A stretch of DNA of 64,000 nucleotides from Lederbergia citrea (GCF_018343525.1 NZ_JAGYPH010000001.1:620001-684000), one strand, 5' to 3'; positions 8,425-18,257 are shown, counted from the stretch's first letter. A program made the numbers and translations. Notes: generated by a model not told the origin, from the letters alone.

Positions 8425-8458
8425 GAAATCTCCTATCATAATAAATAGGAGATTTTTA
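8425..8458 (+). terminator. Terminator of the mecB-like gene
   Basis: AAATCTCCTAT pairs with ATAGGAGATTT across a 7-base loop, followed by TTT. Confidence 0.8.
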
Positions 8459-8485
8459 CTGTTTGGCAAGAAGGAGAGTCGTAAT

Positions 8486-9472
8486 ATGCAAAAAGAAGAA
8501 TGCCTCATCGTAGGTGGAGGCCCCTGTGGTTTGGCAGCTGCCATTGCTTTGAAGGAAATTGGAAAGAACCCGTTGATTATAGAAAAAGGAAACATTGTAA
8601 ATGCAATATACAATTATCCAACACACCAAACTTTTTTCAGTTCGAGTGAAAAACTTTCAATTGGGGACGTTCCTTTTATTACGGTAGAACGTAAGCCCAA
8701 AAGAAATCAAGCTCTTACCTATTATCGGGAAGTGGTAAGAAGGAAAGACTTGAGAATAAATAGGTTTGAAACAGTAGAAAGCATCCGAAAAGAGGATGGC
8801 TTATTTATAGTTAAAACAAATAAAGACACATATGAAGCAAAGTATGTGGTGATTGCTACAGGCTATTATGATAATCCGAATTATATGGGTATCCCTGGTG
8901 AAGAGCTAGATAAAGTTTTACATTATTTTAAAGAAGGTCATCCATACTTTGAAGCGGAAGTTGCTGTAATAGGAGGAAAGAACTCAGCAGTTGACGCCGC
9001 ACTAGAGCTTCATAATGCAGGGGCGCACGTCACTTGTTTATATCGTGGGAGCGAATATTCTCCTAGCGTTAAGCCTTGGATTCTTCCTGAATTTGATGCG
9101 TTAGTAAGAAGCAGAGAAATTAAAATGGAGTTTAATGCGCATATTACTGAAATCACACCTTCAACACTAAAGTATCAAGTTGGTACAGAAATGAAGGAAA
9201 TCACAAATGATTTTGTTTTTGCTATGACTGGTTACCATCCTGATCATGAGTTTATCGGAAAAATGGGTGTAGAAATTAATTGTGAAACAGGGAAGCCTTA
9301 TTTTGATCCGGATACAATGGAAACAAATGTTGAACAATTATTTATTGCCGGTGTCATTGCCGCTGGTAATAACGCAAACGAAATATTTATTGAAAATGGG
9401 CGCTTTCATGGAGGACGTATAGCAAAAGCTATCCAATCGAAAGAAAATAAAGAAAACATCCCTAGCGACTAA
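8486..9472 (+). CDS. ypdA: Bacillithiol disulfide reductase YpdA (Bdr)
   Basis: 328 aa FAD/NADPH-dependent reductase of the thioredoxin-reductase fold, which reduces oxidised bacillithiol (BSSB). N-terminal FAD site VGGGPCGLAAA includes the Cys characteristic of YpdA; the second Rossmann motif VIGGKNSAVDAA binds NADPH; the C-terminal FAD stretch is QLFIAGVIAAG. It lacks a thioredoxin-reductase CxxC pair. ATG 8486 is preceded by AAGGAGAG; upstream in-frame codons run through a terminator and were not used. The bacillithiol synthesis genes bshB1 and bshA are 35 kb downstream in the same window. Confidence 0.92.
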   Translation: MQKEECLIVGGGPCGLAAAIALKEIGKNPLIIEKGNIVNAIYNYPTHQTFFSSSEKLSIGDVPFITVERKPKRNQALTYYREVVRRKDLRINRFETVESIRKEDGLFIVKTNKDTYEAKYVVIATGYYDNPNYMGIPGEELDKVLHYFKEGHPYFEAEVAVIGGKNSAVDAALELHNAGAHVTCLYRGSEYSPSVKPWILPEFDALVRSREIKMEFNAHITEITPSTLKYQVGTEMKEITNDFVFAMTGYHPDHEFIGKMGVEINCETGKPYFDPDTMETNVEQLFIAGVIAAGNNANEIFIENGRFHGGRIAKAIQSKENKENIPSD

Positions 9473-9485
9473 AGGGATGTTTTCT
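9452..9485. terminator. Bidirectional terminator between ypdA and ansA
   Basis: GAAAACATCCCT pairs with AAGGGATGTTTTC, with a T-run on the right and an A-run on the left. The left arm covers the last codons of ypdA. Confidence 0.85.
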
Positions 9486-9490
9486 TATTT

Positions 9491-10462
9491 TCACTTCGAA
9501 AATAATTCATTCAGTTTTTTAATATCATTTGTTTGTGTAAGAGCGACGAGTAATTTTATCCTTGCTTTTTGACCGTTTAAACCGTTACAAAAAATAACGC
9601 CCATGTCCTTCAACTGCTTGCCGCCACCTTGGTAACTGTAAATATCCTGAGCAATCCCATTAAAGCATCTCGAAACGAGGACAATCGGGATATTTGAGTG
9701 AATCAACTTCTCCACACCGGTCATTGCAGCCGGAGGGAGATTGCCTTGTCCCAATCCTTCTATGACAACGCCATCCACCTTCATATCATTAATGGCGCTC
9801 AATAAATCCGAATTCATACCTGCATACGCTTTAATAAGTACAACATTTTTTGTTAAAGTATGAATATCATATTTTTCCTTATAAGTTGGCTGATGGTGAA
9901 AAATAATTGCTTGTTTTGTGACGATGCCGATTGGCCCATATTGAGGACTTTGGAAAGTAGAAACATTGCTCGCATGAGTTTTAGTCACATTCATAGCGGT
10001 GTGGATTTCGTCGTTTAGCACAACTAAAACACCTTTACCCTTTGCCTCAGTAGTACAAGCTACACGGATGGATGATATGTAGTTATATAAACCATCCGAT
10101 CCAATTTCATTGCTAGATCGCATTGCTCCAGTCACAACAATCGGAATATCGGAATGGACAGTTAAATCCAAAAAATAAGCGGTTTCCTCAAGCGTATCTG
10201 TTCCGTGAGTAATGACAATACCATCTGTATGTTGTTTTTGGGATTCTTCGTCTATTACATTTTTCAATTCCAGCATTTCTGAAATAGTTATATGTGGAGA
10301 AGGCAAGTGAAAAGGCTGCCGGATACTGAGTTGAGCGAACTTGCTAATCTGCTCAGTATGAATGAGTAATGGATTATCCCGCCCTGGAGAGACGGCTCCG
10401 GTTTCGGAATCTTCCTGCATGGCAATTGTTCCACCTGTATGGATAACAAGGATACGTTTCAT
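9491..10462 (-). CDS. ansA: L-asparaginase, type I
   Basis: 323 aa. Hydrolyses asparagine to aspartate and ammonia in the cytoplasm. N-terminal threonine motif HTGGTIAM, second threonine motif VITHGTDTLEETA, and VVTGAMR are all present, so both active-site Thr are kept. ATG 10462 is chosen because AGAGGTGG lies just upstream; in-frame codons further upstream come from the terminus of the inserted element. The upstream region ends in that element, and its end supplies a possible promoter. Convergent with ypdA. Usual length for AnsA (about 325-330 aa). Confidence 0.95.
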   Translation of the reverse strand: MKRILVIHTGGTIAMQEDSETGAVSPGRDNPLLIHTEQISKFAQLSIRQPFHLPSPHITISEMLELKNVIDEESQKQHTDGIVITHGTDTLEETAYFLDLTVHSDIPIVVTGAMRSSNEIGSDGLYNYISSIRVACTTEAKGKGVLVVLNDEIHTAMNVTKTHASNVSTFQSPQYGPIGIVTKQAIIFHHQPTYKEKYDIHTLTKNVVLIKAYAGMNSDLLSAINDMKVDGVVIEGLGQGNLPPAAMTGVEKLIHSNIPIVLVSRCFNGIAQDIYSYQGGGKQLKDMGVIFCNGLNGQKARIKLLVALTQTNDIKKLNELFSK

Positions 10463-10480
10463 TGTAAACCACCTCTTAGT

Positions 10481-10509
10481 ATAATAGACTTTCGGCATTC
10501 ACCGAGTCA
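10481..10509 (-). promoter_or_regulatory. Candidate promoter of ansA formed at the end of insertion element copy A
   Basis: On the - strand, TGACTC (10509-10504), 17 bp, TATTAT (10486-10481). The -35 lies inside the element terminus, the -10 in flanking DNA. The same arrangement occurs in front of aroB. Confidence 0.4.
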
Positions 10510-10592
10510 GATGGTACAAGATTTTCTTGTGCCATTTTTTTTAGTAAAATTTGCCCATTCTGTATTGAATGAGATAAATACTCTACATACAA

Positions 10593-10745
10593 TGCGTCCG
10601 CCTGCCACCGTTCGTTGATTTCCGTTCCAGGCGGACGCGTTCCAGGGGGCGTGCGGTGAGCCTCCTCAGTCGCTTCGCGCCTTGCGGGGTCTCACCTATC
10701 ACGTTGATCCCCCAGGAGTCGCCGCCTTCCACTCCAATCAACTAA
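10593..10745. repeat. GC-rich palindromic repeat, type 1 (in element copy A)
   Basis: Outer arms GCGTCCGCCTG ... and CACTCCAATCAACT; contains GTTGATTTCCGTTCCAGG and GAGCCTCCTCAGTCGCTTCG. Same family as 18858-18988, 31456-31589 and 58508-58656. Confidence 0.75.
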
Positions 10746-11367
10746 GATATTCTTTTACTCATGGTAGGGCGTACATACCTTGTTTTCAAATCTCTTCCTT
10801 TTCATAAGATTTCCGTGAAAGGCTTAAGTTTGTTGTTGTTTCAAAAACACTTGACTTTTTGGAAACAATACAATAATAGCCGGTGAAGGAAATTTCCTTA
10901 CTAATATAAAACCCTATATCAAACCTAAGTGCCAATAAAAGAAAAAAGAAAATGACGCCAAAAGGCGAGAAAGCATTTCCCCCAAGTTTGGGAATTGTAA
11001 GAAAGTTAATGGATTGTTTTTTCCGGTATGGCTCCAAGAAAAAGGAGCTGCCAGGGGACCGATTGTTTACCAGAACTCCTAGAAAGTCTGAAAAGTGGCA
11101 GCTTATAATCGCCTTACATCCGTAGAACGCTCAAACAAAAGGGAGAAATTAGATTATCACTTGCAATCTGATGGGCATCAGTCCACAAAAATGTGGTACA
11201 TAAGGACATATACCATCATGATGTGACAACACTTTGACGCTTGGTATGCTTATCAAAAAGACGAACAATCGTTTCTTAACGGTCATATTTTTCTCTTCAA
11301 TGGCTTAATCTTTTTTAAAGGTCCTTTTCTAAGGGATTGTTGCTTTTAAAACAAAAACTGTTGAAGG

Positions 11368-11492
11368 TTGATTGTAGCGAAAGTGCGAGACTCCTGCGGG
11401 ATCAGCGGGACAGGTGAGACCCCACAGGCGTTTACGCCGAGGAGGCTCACCGCCCGCCCCGCGGAAAGCGAGCAACTGTAGCGGAAATCAAC
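11368..11492. repeat. GC-rich palindromic repeat, type 2 (in element copy A)
   Basis: Begins GTTGATTGTAGCGAAAGTGC, has GAGACTCCTGCGGGATCAGC and ends GAGCAACTGTAGCGGAAATC. Nearly identical units lie at 30862-30987 (inverted) and 59272-59398. Confidence 0.78.
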
Positions 11493-11764
11493 CACGCACT
11501 ACCATGGTAAAGCAACAATGTTTGCAAAAAAACCTTTTAAAAAATAAATATGTGGCGCATGTCTTTTTTGAATAGGTTTCGAAAACGAATACCAAATATT
11601 CAATAAAGCTTAATTCCAAGTAGGTTTTTGGAAATTCAGCAGATTTACGCCTTGAAATTCCGAGAGTCAATTATATTTATATCATGTTTTAACATTTAAT
11701 TGTCGTTTTCATCCTGTCTCTTCCATGATACGATTAAGGAAACAGAAAGAAAAGAGGGCTGTTT

Positions 11765-12454
11765 ATGCTGGTCTTATTATCTGCCGGTATTGCCCCTGGA
11801 CTTGCTCTGATCAGCTATTTTTATTTGAAGGATCAGTATGAGCAAGAACCGGTTATCACTGTATTTAAGGTTTTCTTATTTGGTACCATATTAACTTTTC
11901 CGATCATGTTTATTCAATATGTCCTTGCTGAGGAAGGGCTGCTGCAAAGTGCTCTAATGCATTCCTTTTTTTCTGCTGCTCTATTAGAAGAGTTTTTTAA
12001 GTGGTTTATTTTATTTTTAGCTGTATACCAACATGCTGATTTCGATGAACCATATGATGGAATTGTGTACGGTGCTAGTATTTCACTTGGATTTGCTACT
12101 GTGGAAAATATATTATATTTACTTTCAAATGGCATTGAATTTGCGTTTGGACGGGCGATATTTCCTGTCTCTAGCCATGCCTTATTCGGTGTACTTATGG
12201 GTTATTATCTTGGAAAGGCAAAATTTAATATAGGTGGCAGTTCTCGTCCTTGGTTATTAGCTTCTTTTTTCGTTCCCTTTATATTGCATGGTTTATATGA
12301 TTACATTCTTTTCTTGGAAAATAAATGGTTATACTATATTTTTCCTTTTATGTTATTCCTTTGGTGGTTCGGTTTGAGAAAAGTAAAGGATGCACATTTG
12401 CTTTCTAAACAACATTTTATTCAAAAGCTAAAAGAAAAAAGCGCATCATTCTGA
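11765..12454 (+). CDS. prsW: Glutamic intramembrane protease PrsW
   Basis: 229 aa, multi-pass membrane protein. In B. subtilis PrsW makes the first cut in the anti-sigma factor RsiW, freeing sigma-W after cell-envelope stress. The catalytic pair is visible as LLEEFFKW (E75, E76), with SSHALFG and HGLYDY as the conserved membrane histidine motifs. About eight hydrophobic segments are seen. ATG 11765 follows AAAAGAGGG. A possible sigma-A promoter is TTTTCA-17-TACGAT at about 11707-11735, just right of element copy A. Terminator directly behind the gene. Confidence 0.93.
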   Translation: MLVLLSAGIAPGLALISYFYLKDQYEQEPVITVFKVFLFGTILTFPIMFIQYVLAEEGLLQSALMHSFFSAALLEEFFKWFILFLAVYQHADFDEPYDGIVYGASISLGFATVENILYLLSNGIEFAFGRAIFPVSSHALFGVLMGYYLGKAKFNIGGSSRPWLLASFFVPFILHGLYDYILFLENKWLYYIFPFMLFLWWFGLRKVKDAHLLSKQHFIQKLKEKSASF

Positions 12455-12476
12455 CATACAGGATGATGCGCTTTTC
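12435..12476 (+). terminator. Terminator of prsW
   Basis: AAAGCGCATCATTC pairs with GATGATGCGCTTTT, followed by CTCTTTT; the left arm overlaps the last codons of prsW. Confidence 0.85.
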
Positions 12477-12551
12477 TCTTTTAATGTGTATAAAAATCCC
12501 TTTATTCCAGAAACTATCTCTATGAAAACTTTATATGGAGGGTATGACAAA

Positions 12552-13367
12552 ATGAGGTATGGCAGAATATTAAAGCTAATATCCGTTTTATTATTATGTA
12601 TTATTACAATATCAACAGCTCCAACACATGAAGCAAGAGCATTCACAAATCAAGTGATTCAAAAAGGTGCAGTCGGTGAAGATGTTATTGAATTACAGGC
12701 GCGGCTTCAATATATTGGCTTTTACACAGGGAAAATTGATGGGGTATTTGGCTGGGGAACATATTGGGCGTTAAGAAACTTTCAAAATGACTTTGGGTTA
12801 AAGGTTGACGGCTTAGCTGGAAGTGACACAAAAGCAAAATTAGTAAGTGCATCTAAGTATAATCAGCAATTTGTGAAAGAACAAATAAATAAAGGAAGAA
12901 ATTTTACTTATTACGGCGGTACAGCATTATCTAAACAAACGGCTCCCGGTAAGGCTGCTCCCACAAAAAACACTGCACCTAAACCAGCTGCCGGTAATAC
13001 CCCTACAGGATTTTCGCAAAATGATATTCAGCTAATGGCAAATGCAGTATACGGTGAAGCACGAGGAGAACCATACGAAGGTCAGGTTGCTGTGGCGGCA
13101 GTCATTTTAAACCGTGTTAATAGTGCATCTTTTCCTAACACGGTATCAGGAGTTATTTTTGAACCAGGTGCCTTTACAGCCGTTGCAGATGGTCAAATTT
13201 GGCTAACGCCCAATGAGCGGGCAAAACAGGCAGTACTTGATGCTATTAATGGATGGGATCCTTCAACTAGCGCATTATATTATTTTAACCCTGATACTGC
13301 CACAAGTGCATGGATTTGGACTAGGCCGCAAATTAAAAGAATTGGGAAGCATATTTTTTGCAGTTAA
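12552..13367 (+). CDS. sleB: Spore cortex-lytic enzyme SleB
   Basis: 271 aa. Lytic transglycosylase that degrades muramic-lactam-containing cortex peptidoglycan at germination. Start ATG 12552 is 9 bp after GGAGGG and gives a signal peptide (ILKLISVLLLCIITIST, cut near ARAF). N-terminal peptidoglycan-binding domain (about residues 35-95: VIELQARLQYIGFYTGKIDGVFG), a Lys/Pro/Thr-rich linker (130-155), and the C-terminal hydrolase domain with NAVYGEARGEPYEGQVAVAAV carrying the catalytic Glu. Next gene ypeB, 24 bp away, is its required partner; both are normally transcribed by sigma-G in the forespore. Confidence 0.96.
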   Translation: MRYGRILKLISVLLLCIITISTAPTHEARAFTNQVIQKGAVGEDVIELQARLQYIGFYTGKIDGVFGWGTYWALRNFQNDFGLKVDGLAGSDTKAKLVSASKYNQQFVKEQINKGRNFTYYGGTALSKQTAPGKAAPTKNTAPKPAAGNTPTGFSQNDIQLMANAVYGEARGEPYEGQVAVAAVILNRVNSASFPNTVSGVIFEPGAFTAVADGQIWLTPNERAKQAVLDAINGWDPSTSALYYFNPDTATSAWIWTRPQIKRIGKHIFCS

Positions 13368-13391
13368 ATAAAAAAGGAGGCGGCTGAAAAA

Positions 13392-14741
13392 ATGATTAGA
13401 AATATATTGATTGCCATATTAACAATTGGCGTTGTTGGTACAGCCTATTGGGGATATCAAGAACATCAAGAAAAGAATGCAATATTAATCAATGCAGAGA
13501 ATAATTATCAGCGGGCATTCCATGATTTAACCTATCAAATGGATACACTACATGACAAAATTGGTACAACACTGGCGATGAATTCTAAAAAATCTTTATC
13601 TCCTGCACTCGCAGATGTATGGAGGATTACCTCTACTGCCAAAGGTGAAGTTGGGCAGCTGCCGCTTACACTTTTGCCATTTAATAAAACCGAAGAATTT
13701 TTAACGAATATCGGAAACTTTAGCTATCGGACTGCAGTTCGCGATCTTGATAAAGATCCATTATCAAAAGAAGAGTATTCTTCGTTGAAAAATTTATATA
13801 CCCAGAGTGACGAGATTCGGAGCGAATTACGAAGAGTTCAGCATCTAGTATTAAAAAACAATTTGCGTTGGATGGATGTTGAACTAGCCTTAGCAACCGG
13901 AAAAGAAAACTCTGATAATACAATTATTGATGGATTCAAAACGGTGGAAAAAAGTGCCCAAGGTTATGATGAGGAGAATCTACAAGATCCATCAATGGTT
14001 GCCTTCCAAAAAAAGGATGCGAATTTTGATCACCTAACCGGAAAAAACATTACGAAGGACGAAGCTGTCTCACTTGCTACAAAATATGCAGGGATTCCTG
14101 CCGCTAAAGAAGTCAAGGTGACTGAAAGCGGGAAAGGATCCCCATATCAATTTTACAGTGTAAATGTAGATGATGGGAACGGTCAAGGTGCCAGCATTGA
14201 TGTTACAAAAAAAGGCGGATATCCAATTTGGTTTATTAATCATCGAGATATCGGCGATCAAAAAATTAGCTTAAATGCGGCAGCAAACAAATCAGCGGAA
14301 TTTTTAAAAGCAAATGGCTATGATCAGCTGGAACTTACTGAAAGTACGCAATATGATTCGTTAGGGTTATTCACATATACGACTAATCAAGATGGAGTAA
14401 CAATTTATCCTGAATCAATCAAGCTTAAAGTAGCACTTGATAATGGTCAGATTATCGGATTTGCTGCGACGGACTACTTAAAAGGGCATCGAGATAGAAA
14501 TATTAACAAACCGGGAATATCACTTGCCGATGCTAAAGGTTATTTGAATTCGAATCTGAAAGTAATGGAAAACCGGATGGCCATTATAAACAATGATCTT
14601 GGAGACGAAGTGTTATGCTATGAATTTATCGGAACAATGGATCATGATTCATACCGAATTTATCTTAATGCCCAAGATGGAACGGAAGAAAAGGTTGAAA
14701 AGCTCCAAAATGCAGAACCGATTTATGAAGATGTTCTTTAA
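13392..14741 (+). CDS. ypeB: Germination protein YpeB
   Basis: 449 aa. Forespore membrane protein needed for stable incorporation of SleB into the spore and degraded during germination. One N-terminal membrane segment (residues 4-20: ILIAILTIGVVGTAYWGYQ) and a long extracytoplasmic part; the C-terminal half has PepSY-like repeats (KNITKDEAVSLATKYAGIP, AANKSAEFLKANGY, SLADAKGYLNSNL). Ribosome site AAAGGAGGCGG precedes ATG 13392. Forms an operon with sleB and is closed by the terminator at 14742. Confidence 0.96.
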   Translation: MIRNILIAILTIGVVGTAYWGYQEHQEKNAILINAENNYQRAFHDLTYQMDTLHDKIGTTLAMNSKKSLSPALADVWRITSTAKGEVGQLPLTLLPFNKTEEFLTNIGNFSYRTAVRDLDKDPLSKEEYSSLKNLYTQSDEIRSELRRVQHLVLKNNLRWMDVELALATGKENSDNTIIDGFKTVEKSAQGYDEENLQDPSMVAFQKKDANFDHLTGKNITKDEAVSLATKYAGIPAAKEVKVTESGKGSPYQFYSVNVDDGNGQGASIDVTKKGGYPIWFINHRDIGDQKISLNAAANKSAEFLKANGYDQLELTESTQYDSLGLFTYTTNQDGVTIYPESIKLKVALDNGQIIGFAATDYLKGHRDRNINKPGISLADAKGYLNSNLKVMENRMAIINNDLGDEVLCYEFIGTMDHDSYRIYLNAQDGTEEKVEKLQNAEPIYEDVL

Positions 14742-14769
14742 AAAGGCAGAAAAACTCTGCCTTTTTTTG
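14742..14769 (+). terminator. Terminator of sleB-ypeB
   Basis: AAAGGCAGA pairs with TCTGCCTTT across five bases, followed by a T-run. Confidence 0.88.
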
Positions 14770-14848
14770 TTTAGACTCTGGAAGGAAAATACATTTCATG
14801 CGATAATGGGAATAGGTAATTCTTACTACATAATGGGGTGTGGCTTAC

Positions 14849-15502
14849 ATGTTGAAGGTAGGAACCGAGCTAATACTTGAGGCGGATCATCGTGATGAAA
14901 TAGAGAAATATAAAGCGAAAATCGAAGACTTTAATGGAAATGAAATCTATATTTCTTATCCAATTAATCTTAAGACGAACAAAACAGCGTTTATGAAAAC
15001 GGGTATACAAATGATCGCGAGCTTTGTTGACCAAGAATCAAATGCTTTTTCATTTAAAACAAAAGTAATCGATAGAATTAAAAATCGAATTCCGCTTATT
15101 GTACTGTCTTTCCCTGGGGATGCTCATTTAATTAAGGTACAACGTCGTCAATTTGTTCGAATAGAGACTTCTATTGACGTAGCTTTGCAAATGTCGGATT
15201 CAGACGTCCAATTTACAGCGATTACTGAAGACTTTAGCGCAGGCGGTTGTGCAATTATTATCCCTAACAAAGTGAAGGTAAAACAAGGTGAAACGGCAAA
15301 TATCCATATTGTATTACCGTCCCATACTGGAGAAAATATTTATTTACATACAAAATGTGAAGTTGTCCGAATATTTGAGAAAAACAATATTCATGGCGCA
15401 TCCTTGAAGTTTACGAATCTTAATCATCATCAAGAGCGTCAACTCATTCGTTTTTGCTTCGAAAAGCAGCTTGAATATCGGAAAAGAGAAATGCCAAATT
15501 GA
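14849..15502 (+). CDS. ypfA: PilZ-domain c-di-GMP receptor, YpfA/DgrA-like flagellar brake protein
   Basis: 217 aa. N-terminal YcgR-like domain (residues 1-95) and C-terminal PilZ domain with the c-di-GMP motifs QRRQFVRIE (RxxxR type) and DFSAGGCA (D/NxSxxG). In B. subtilis the protein inhibits motility when c-di-GMP is high. ATG 14849 is preferred over GTG 14840 because the protein then begins MLKVGTELILE, as in homologues, and GGGGTG is suitably spaced. Monocistronic, followed by a terminator; the small ypfB gene found after ypfA in B. subtilis is not visible here. Confidence 0.9.
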   Translation: MLKVGTELILEADHRDEIEKYKAKIEDFNGNEIYISYPINLKTNKTAFMKTGIQMIASFVDQESNAFSFKTKVIDRIKNRIPLIVLSFPGDAHLIKVQRRQFVRIETSIDVALQMSDSDVQFTAITEDFSAGGCAIIIPNKVKVKQGETANIHIVLPSHTGENIYLHTKCEVVRIFEKNNIHGASLKFTNLNHHQERQLIRFCFEKQLEYRKREMPN

Positions 15503-15537
15503 ATTTTCCTACTAAAAATAAAAATGTGCAAATTCGA

Positions 15538-15569
15538 TAAATGAAGACAAAAACTGTCTTCATTTTTTG
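15538..15569 (+). terminator. Terminator of ypfA
   Basis: AATGAAGACA pairs with TGTCTTCATT across AAAAC, followed by TTTT. Confidence 0.85.
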
Positions 15570-15651
15570 ATGGTCAGGATTTCTTGAAAATATGTTAAGA
15601 TAGATTAGAAAAAACAGTTATGACTTTAAAAAATACAAGCAGGTGAATACA

Positions 15652-16335
15652 TTGAATAATAAAAAAATTAGTATTGCGATTGATGGACCGGCAGCAGCAG
15701 GTAAAAGCACGATAGCGAAAATTACTGCAGAAAAACTATCCTATATATATGTTGATACGGGCGCCATGTACCGGGCAATAACTTATAAGGCACTAAAAAG
15801 TCAGATAGATATTCAAAATGAAAAAGAGATTGAACAATTACTCTTGGAAACATCAATACAACTTAAGCCATCAAACAGTGGCCAGCTCGTTTTTTTAGAC
15901 GGCGAAGATGTTACGGAAAAGATTCGTGAAGAACAAGTAACGAATCTCGTATCTACTATTGCAGCGTCCGGACCGGTACGTGAAGAAATGGTATATCGCC
16001 AACAACAATTAGGGAAAGATGGCGGAGTCGTTATGGATGGCAGGGATATTGGCACAAAAGTATTGCCACATGCAGAATTGAAAATATTTATGCTTGCAAG
16101 TGTTGATGTTAGAGCTGAACGTCGCCACCTTGAAAACACTCGAAAAGGTTATTCCTCTAATTTAGAAAAATTAAAGGAAGAGATTGAACTTCGCGATAAG
16201 CTTGATTCTGAGCGGGAGATTTCGCCTTTAAGAAAAGCGGAAGATGCAGTGGAAATTGATACTTCCTTCTTATCGATTGAAGAAGTTGCGGCAGAAATTT
16301 ACGCCCTGGCACAAGAAAGGATGGAAGATAAGTGA
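15652..16335 (+). CDS. cmk: Cytidylate kinase
   Basis: 227 aa. Phosphorylates CMP and dCMP to the diphosphates. P-loop [14 protein letters not shown] at the N-terminus, DTGAMYRA and the DGRDIGT substrate loop are present. TTG 15652 is chosen: AGGTG (15641-15645) is 6 bp upstream, while GTG 15643 would lie inside that ribosome site, and the protein then begins [12 protein letters not shown] like its homologues. The stop overlaps the GTG start of plsC by four bases (GTGA), so the two are coupled. Confidence 0.95.
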   Translation: MNNKKISIAIDGPAAAGKSTIAKITAEKLSYIYVDTGAMYRAITYKALKSQIDIQNEKEIEQLLLETSIQLKPSNSGQLVFLDGEDVTEKIREEQVTNLVSTIAASGPVREEMVYRQQQLGKDGGVVMDGRDIGTKVLPHAELKIFMLASVDVRAERRHLENTRKGYSSNLEKLKEEIELRDKLDSEREISPLRKAEDAVEIDTSFLSIEEVAAEIYALAQERMEDK

Positions 16336-16916
16336 GTTTTTATACGTTTGCTAGAGCCATCGTTAAAAGTGTAATCAAGCCTCTTTATCGTATCGAAACA
16401 ATTGGACTAGAACACTTCCCAAAAGAAGGCGGTGTTCTCCTCTGTGCCAATCATATTGACAATTTAGACCCGCCTGTAGTCGGTTTCACTGCACCTAGGC
16501 CAGTTTACTTCATGGCTAAGGCAGAGCTTTTCAAAAATCCTTTGATGAGAAAGCTGATGATCAATATTCAGGCATTCCCTGTCAAAAGAGGCATGAGCGA
16601 TAGAGAAGCATTAAGGACAGGATTAAAGTATTTAAAAGATGGTGAAGTTGTTGGTCTTTTTCCGGAAGGAACAAGAAGCAAATCAGGAGAAATTGGAAAG
16701 GGACTGGCTGGGGCTGGATTTTTTGCTCTTAGATCCAATGCCCATATTGTACCGTGTGCAATCATTGGTCCATATAAGCCATTTAGAAAATTAAAAGTTG
16801 TTTTTGGCCCGCCCATCGACTTCACAGAAATGCGTAACAATAAAGTTTCTGCCGAAGTAGCAACAGAAGCGATTATGTCGGAAATAAAAAAATTAAAAGA
16901 TCAAAATCTGCGCTAA
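16332..16916 (+). CDS. plsC: 1-acyl-sn-glycerol-3-phosphate acyltransferase (PlsC family)
   Basis: 194 aa. Acylates lysophosphatidic acid to phosphatidic acid at the membrane. The family motifs are present: NHIDNLDP (HxxxxD catalytic pair), [12 protein letters not shown] and [13 protein letters not shown] start 16332 overlaps the end of cmk. The cmk-plsC-ypfD order is common in Bacillaceae other than B. subtilis, where the main plsC is elsewhere. Confidence 0.92.
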   Translation: MSFYTFARAIVKSVIKPLYRIETIGLEHFPKEGGVLLCANHIDNLDPPVVGFTAPRPVYFMAKAELFKNPLMRKLMINIQAFPVKRGMSDREALRTGLKYLKDGEVVGLFPEGTRSKSGEIGKGLAGAGFFALRSNAHIVPCAIIGPYKPFRKLKVVFGPPIDFTEMRNNKVSAEVATEAIMSEIKKLKDQNLR

Positions 16917-17092
16917 ATATTTATCCCTTATTAAAGAGCGAGTGTAAATGGTTTTACTTGACAAAATATTGCATTTATAAGAAGTTATTATTAAGATCAT
17001 TTTTTTGAATAATGTGAGGATTTGGATGAACAATGCTGAGAGAATAGTATATCATCCTTGAAGTTTTTAAAAGCATGATAGGAGGAGTACAT

Positions 17093-18229
17093 ATGACAGA
17101 GGATATGAATAATATTGAAGTGAATAATTTCTCCGAAGGAGATCGTGTTAGTGGTACAGTTACAAAGATTGAAGAAAAGCAAGTGCTCGTCGATATTGAG
17201 GGTAGCAAGCTCGATGGCATCATTCCAATTAGCGAGCTTTCAAGCCTTCATATTGAAAAGGCCTCCGATGCAGTTCAAGAGGGAGAAGAGCTTGATCTAA
17301 TTGTAACAAAAGTGGAAGAAGAACTACTCGTTCTTTCAAAACGAAAAGTAGATGCCGAAACAGCTTGGGAAACACTTGAACAGCGATTCCAAAATAATGA
17401 AATATTTGATGCCGAAGTAAACGAAATAGTTAAAGGCGGTCTTGTCGTTGATTTGGGGGTAAGAGGCTTTGTTCCTGCTTCGATGATTGAAGACCACTAT
17501 GTTGAAGATTTCTCAGACTACCAAGGCAAAACCTTAGCTTTTAAAATTGTTGAATTGGATAAAGAGAAAAACCGGCTTATCCTTTCCCACCGTATAGTAG
17601 TAGAGGAAGGAAAGGCACTTGAGAAAAAGGAAATTTTAGAAAGACTAAAACAAGGCGAAATACTTGATGGGACTGTCCAAAGATTGACGGACTTCGGTGC
17701 ATTTGTTGATATAGGGGGCGTGGACGGACTCGTTCATATATCCCAACTTTCGCATGAACATATCGAAAAACCTTCAGATGTAGTGAAAGAAGGCGATCAA
17801 GTAAAAGTGAAAGTCCTTTCGGTAGATCGAGATAATGAAAGAATCTCTTTGTCAATTAAAGAAACCCTTCCTGGACCTTGGGAAAGTATTGGTGAGAAAG
17901 CACCAAGAGGGTCAATCCTTGAAGGGACAGTAAAACGTCTTGTGTCTTTCGGTGCATTCGTTGAAGTTTTACCGGGAGTGGAAGGTTTAGTCCATATCTC
18001 ACAAATTTCGCATAAGCATATTGGGACACCTCACGAAGTGCTTCAAGAGGGTCAAACCGTTAAAGTAAAGGTGCTTGACGCAAATGAAACTGATCAACGC
18101 CTATCTCTTAGCATGAAAGAACTTGAAGATCAGGAATATCAACATAAAGACTATGACCTTCCTGAGGAATCTAAAGGTTTCCAATTAAGTGACATGATTG
18201 GTGACAAATTAAAGGATTTCAGGAAGTAA
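17093..18229 (+). CDS. ypfD: S1-domain RNA-binding protein YpfD (ribosomal protein S1 homologue)
   Basis: 378 aa with four S1 domains, beginning near residues 12, 98, 183 and 268; the last two carry the clear signature [26 protein letters not shown] and its repeat. Low-GC Gram-positive bacteria have this shorter S1-like protein, not essential in B. subtilis. ATG 17093 follows AGGAGGAG with 7 bp spacing; an upstream in-frame ATG at 17075 overlaps that site and is rejected. Followed by a hairpin terminator that belongs to a repeat. Confidence 0.92.
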   Translation: MTEDMNNIEVNNFSEGDRVSGTVTKIEEKQVLVDIEGSKLDGIIPISELSSLHIEKASDAVQEGEELDLIVTKVEEELLVLSKRKVDAETAWETLEQRFQNNEIFDAEVNEIVKGGLVVDLGVRGFVPASMIEDHYVEDFSDYQGKTLAFKIVELDKEKNRLILSHRIVVEEGKALEKKEILERLKQGEILDGTVQRLTDFGAFVDIGGVDGLVHISQLSHEHIEKPSDVVKEGDQVKVKVLSVDRDNERISLSIKETLPGPWESIGEKAPRGSILEGTVKRLVSFGAFVEVLPGVEGLVHISQISHKHIGTPHEVLQEGQTVKVKVLDANETDQRLSLSMKELEDQEYQHKDYDLPEESKGFQLSDMIGDKLKDFRK

Positions 18230-18257
18230 ATAAAACCTCCCGTAAAGTCGGGAGTAT

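Larger units (their letters stand above)
10487..11673 (+). mobile_element. Degenerate insertion element, copy A (about 1.2 kb)
   Basis: Ends are GACTTTCGGCATTC (left) and GAAATTCCGAGAGTC (right), imperfect inverted repeats flanked by A/T-rich DNA. Within it, from left: a hairpin TGGTACAAGA/TCTTGTGCCA with T-run (10511-10545), a GC-rich palindrome (10593-10745), a decayed DDE-type transposase read on the + strand (clearest at 11090-11265: YNRLTSVERSNKREK, then STKMWYIRTY and FDAWYAYQKDE, broken by stops and shifts), and a second GC-rich palindrome (11368-11492). Copies B and C have the same order. No intact gene remains in the 1.3 kb between ansA and prsW. Confidence 0.75.

Noticed and set aside
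10786..11037. Open frame of 83 codons on the - strand inside element copy A
   Set aside because: It lies antisense to the decayed transposase, has no ribosome site and no counterpart of similar length in copies B and C.
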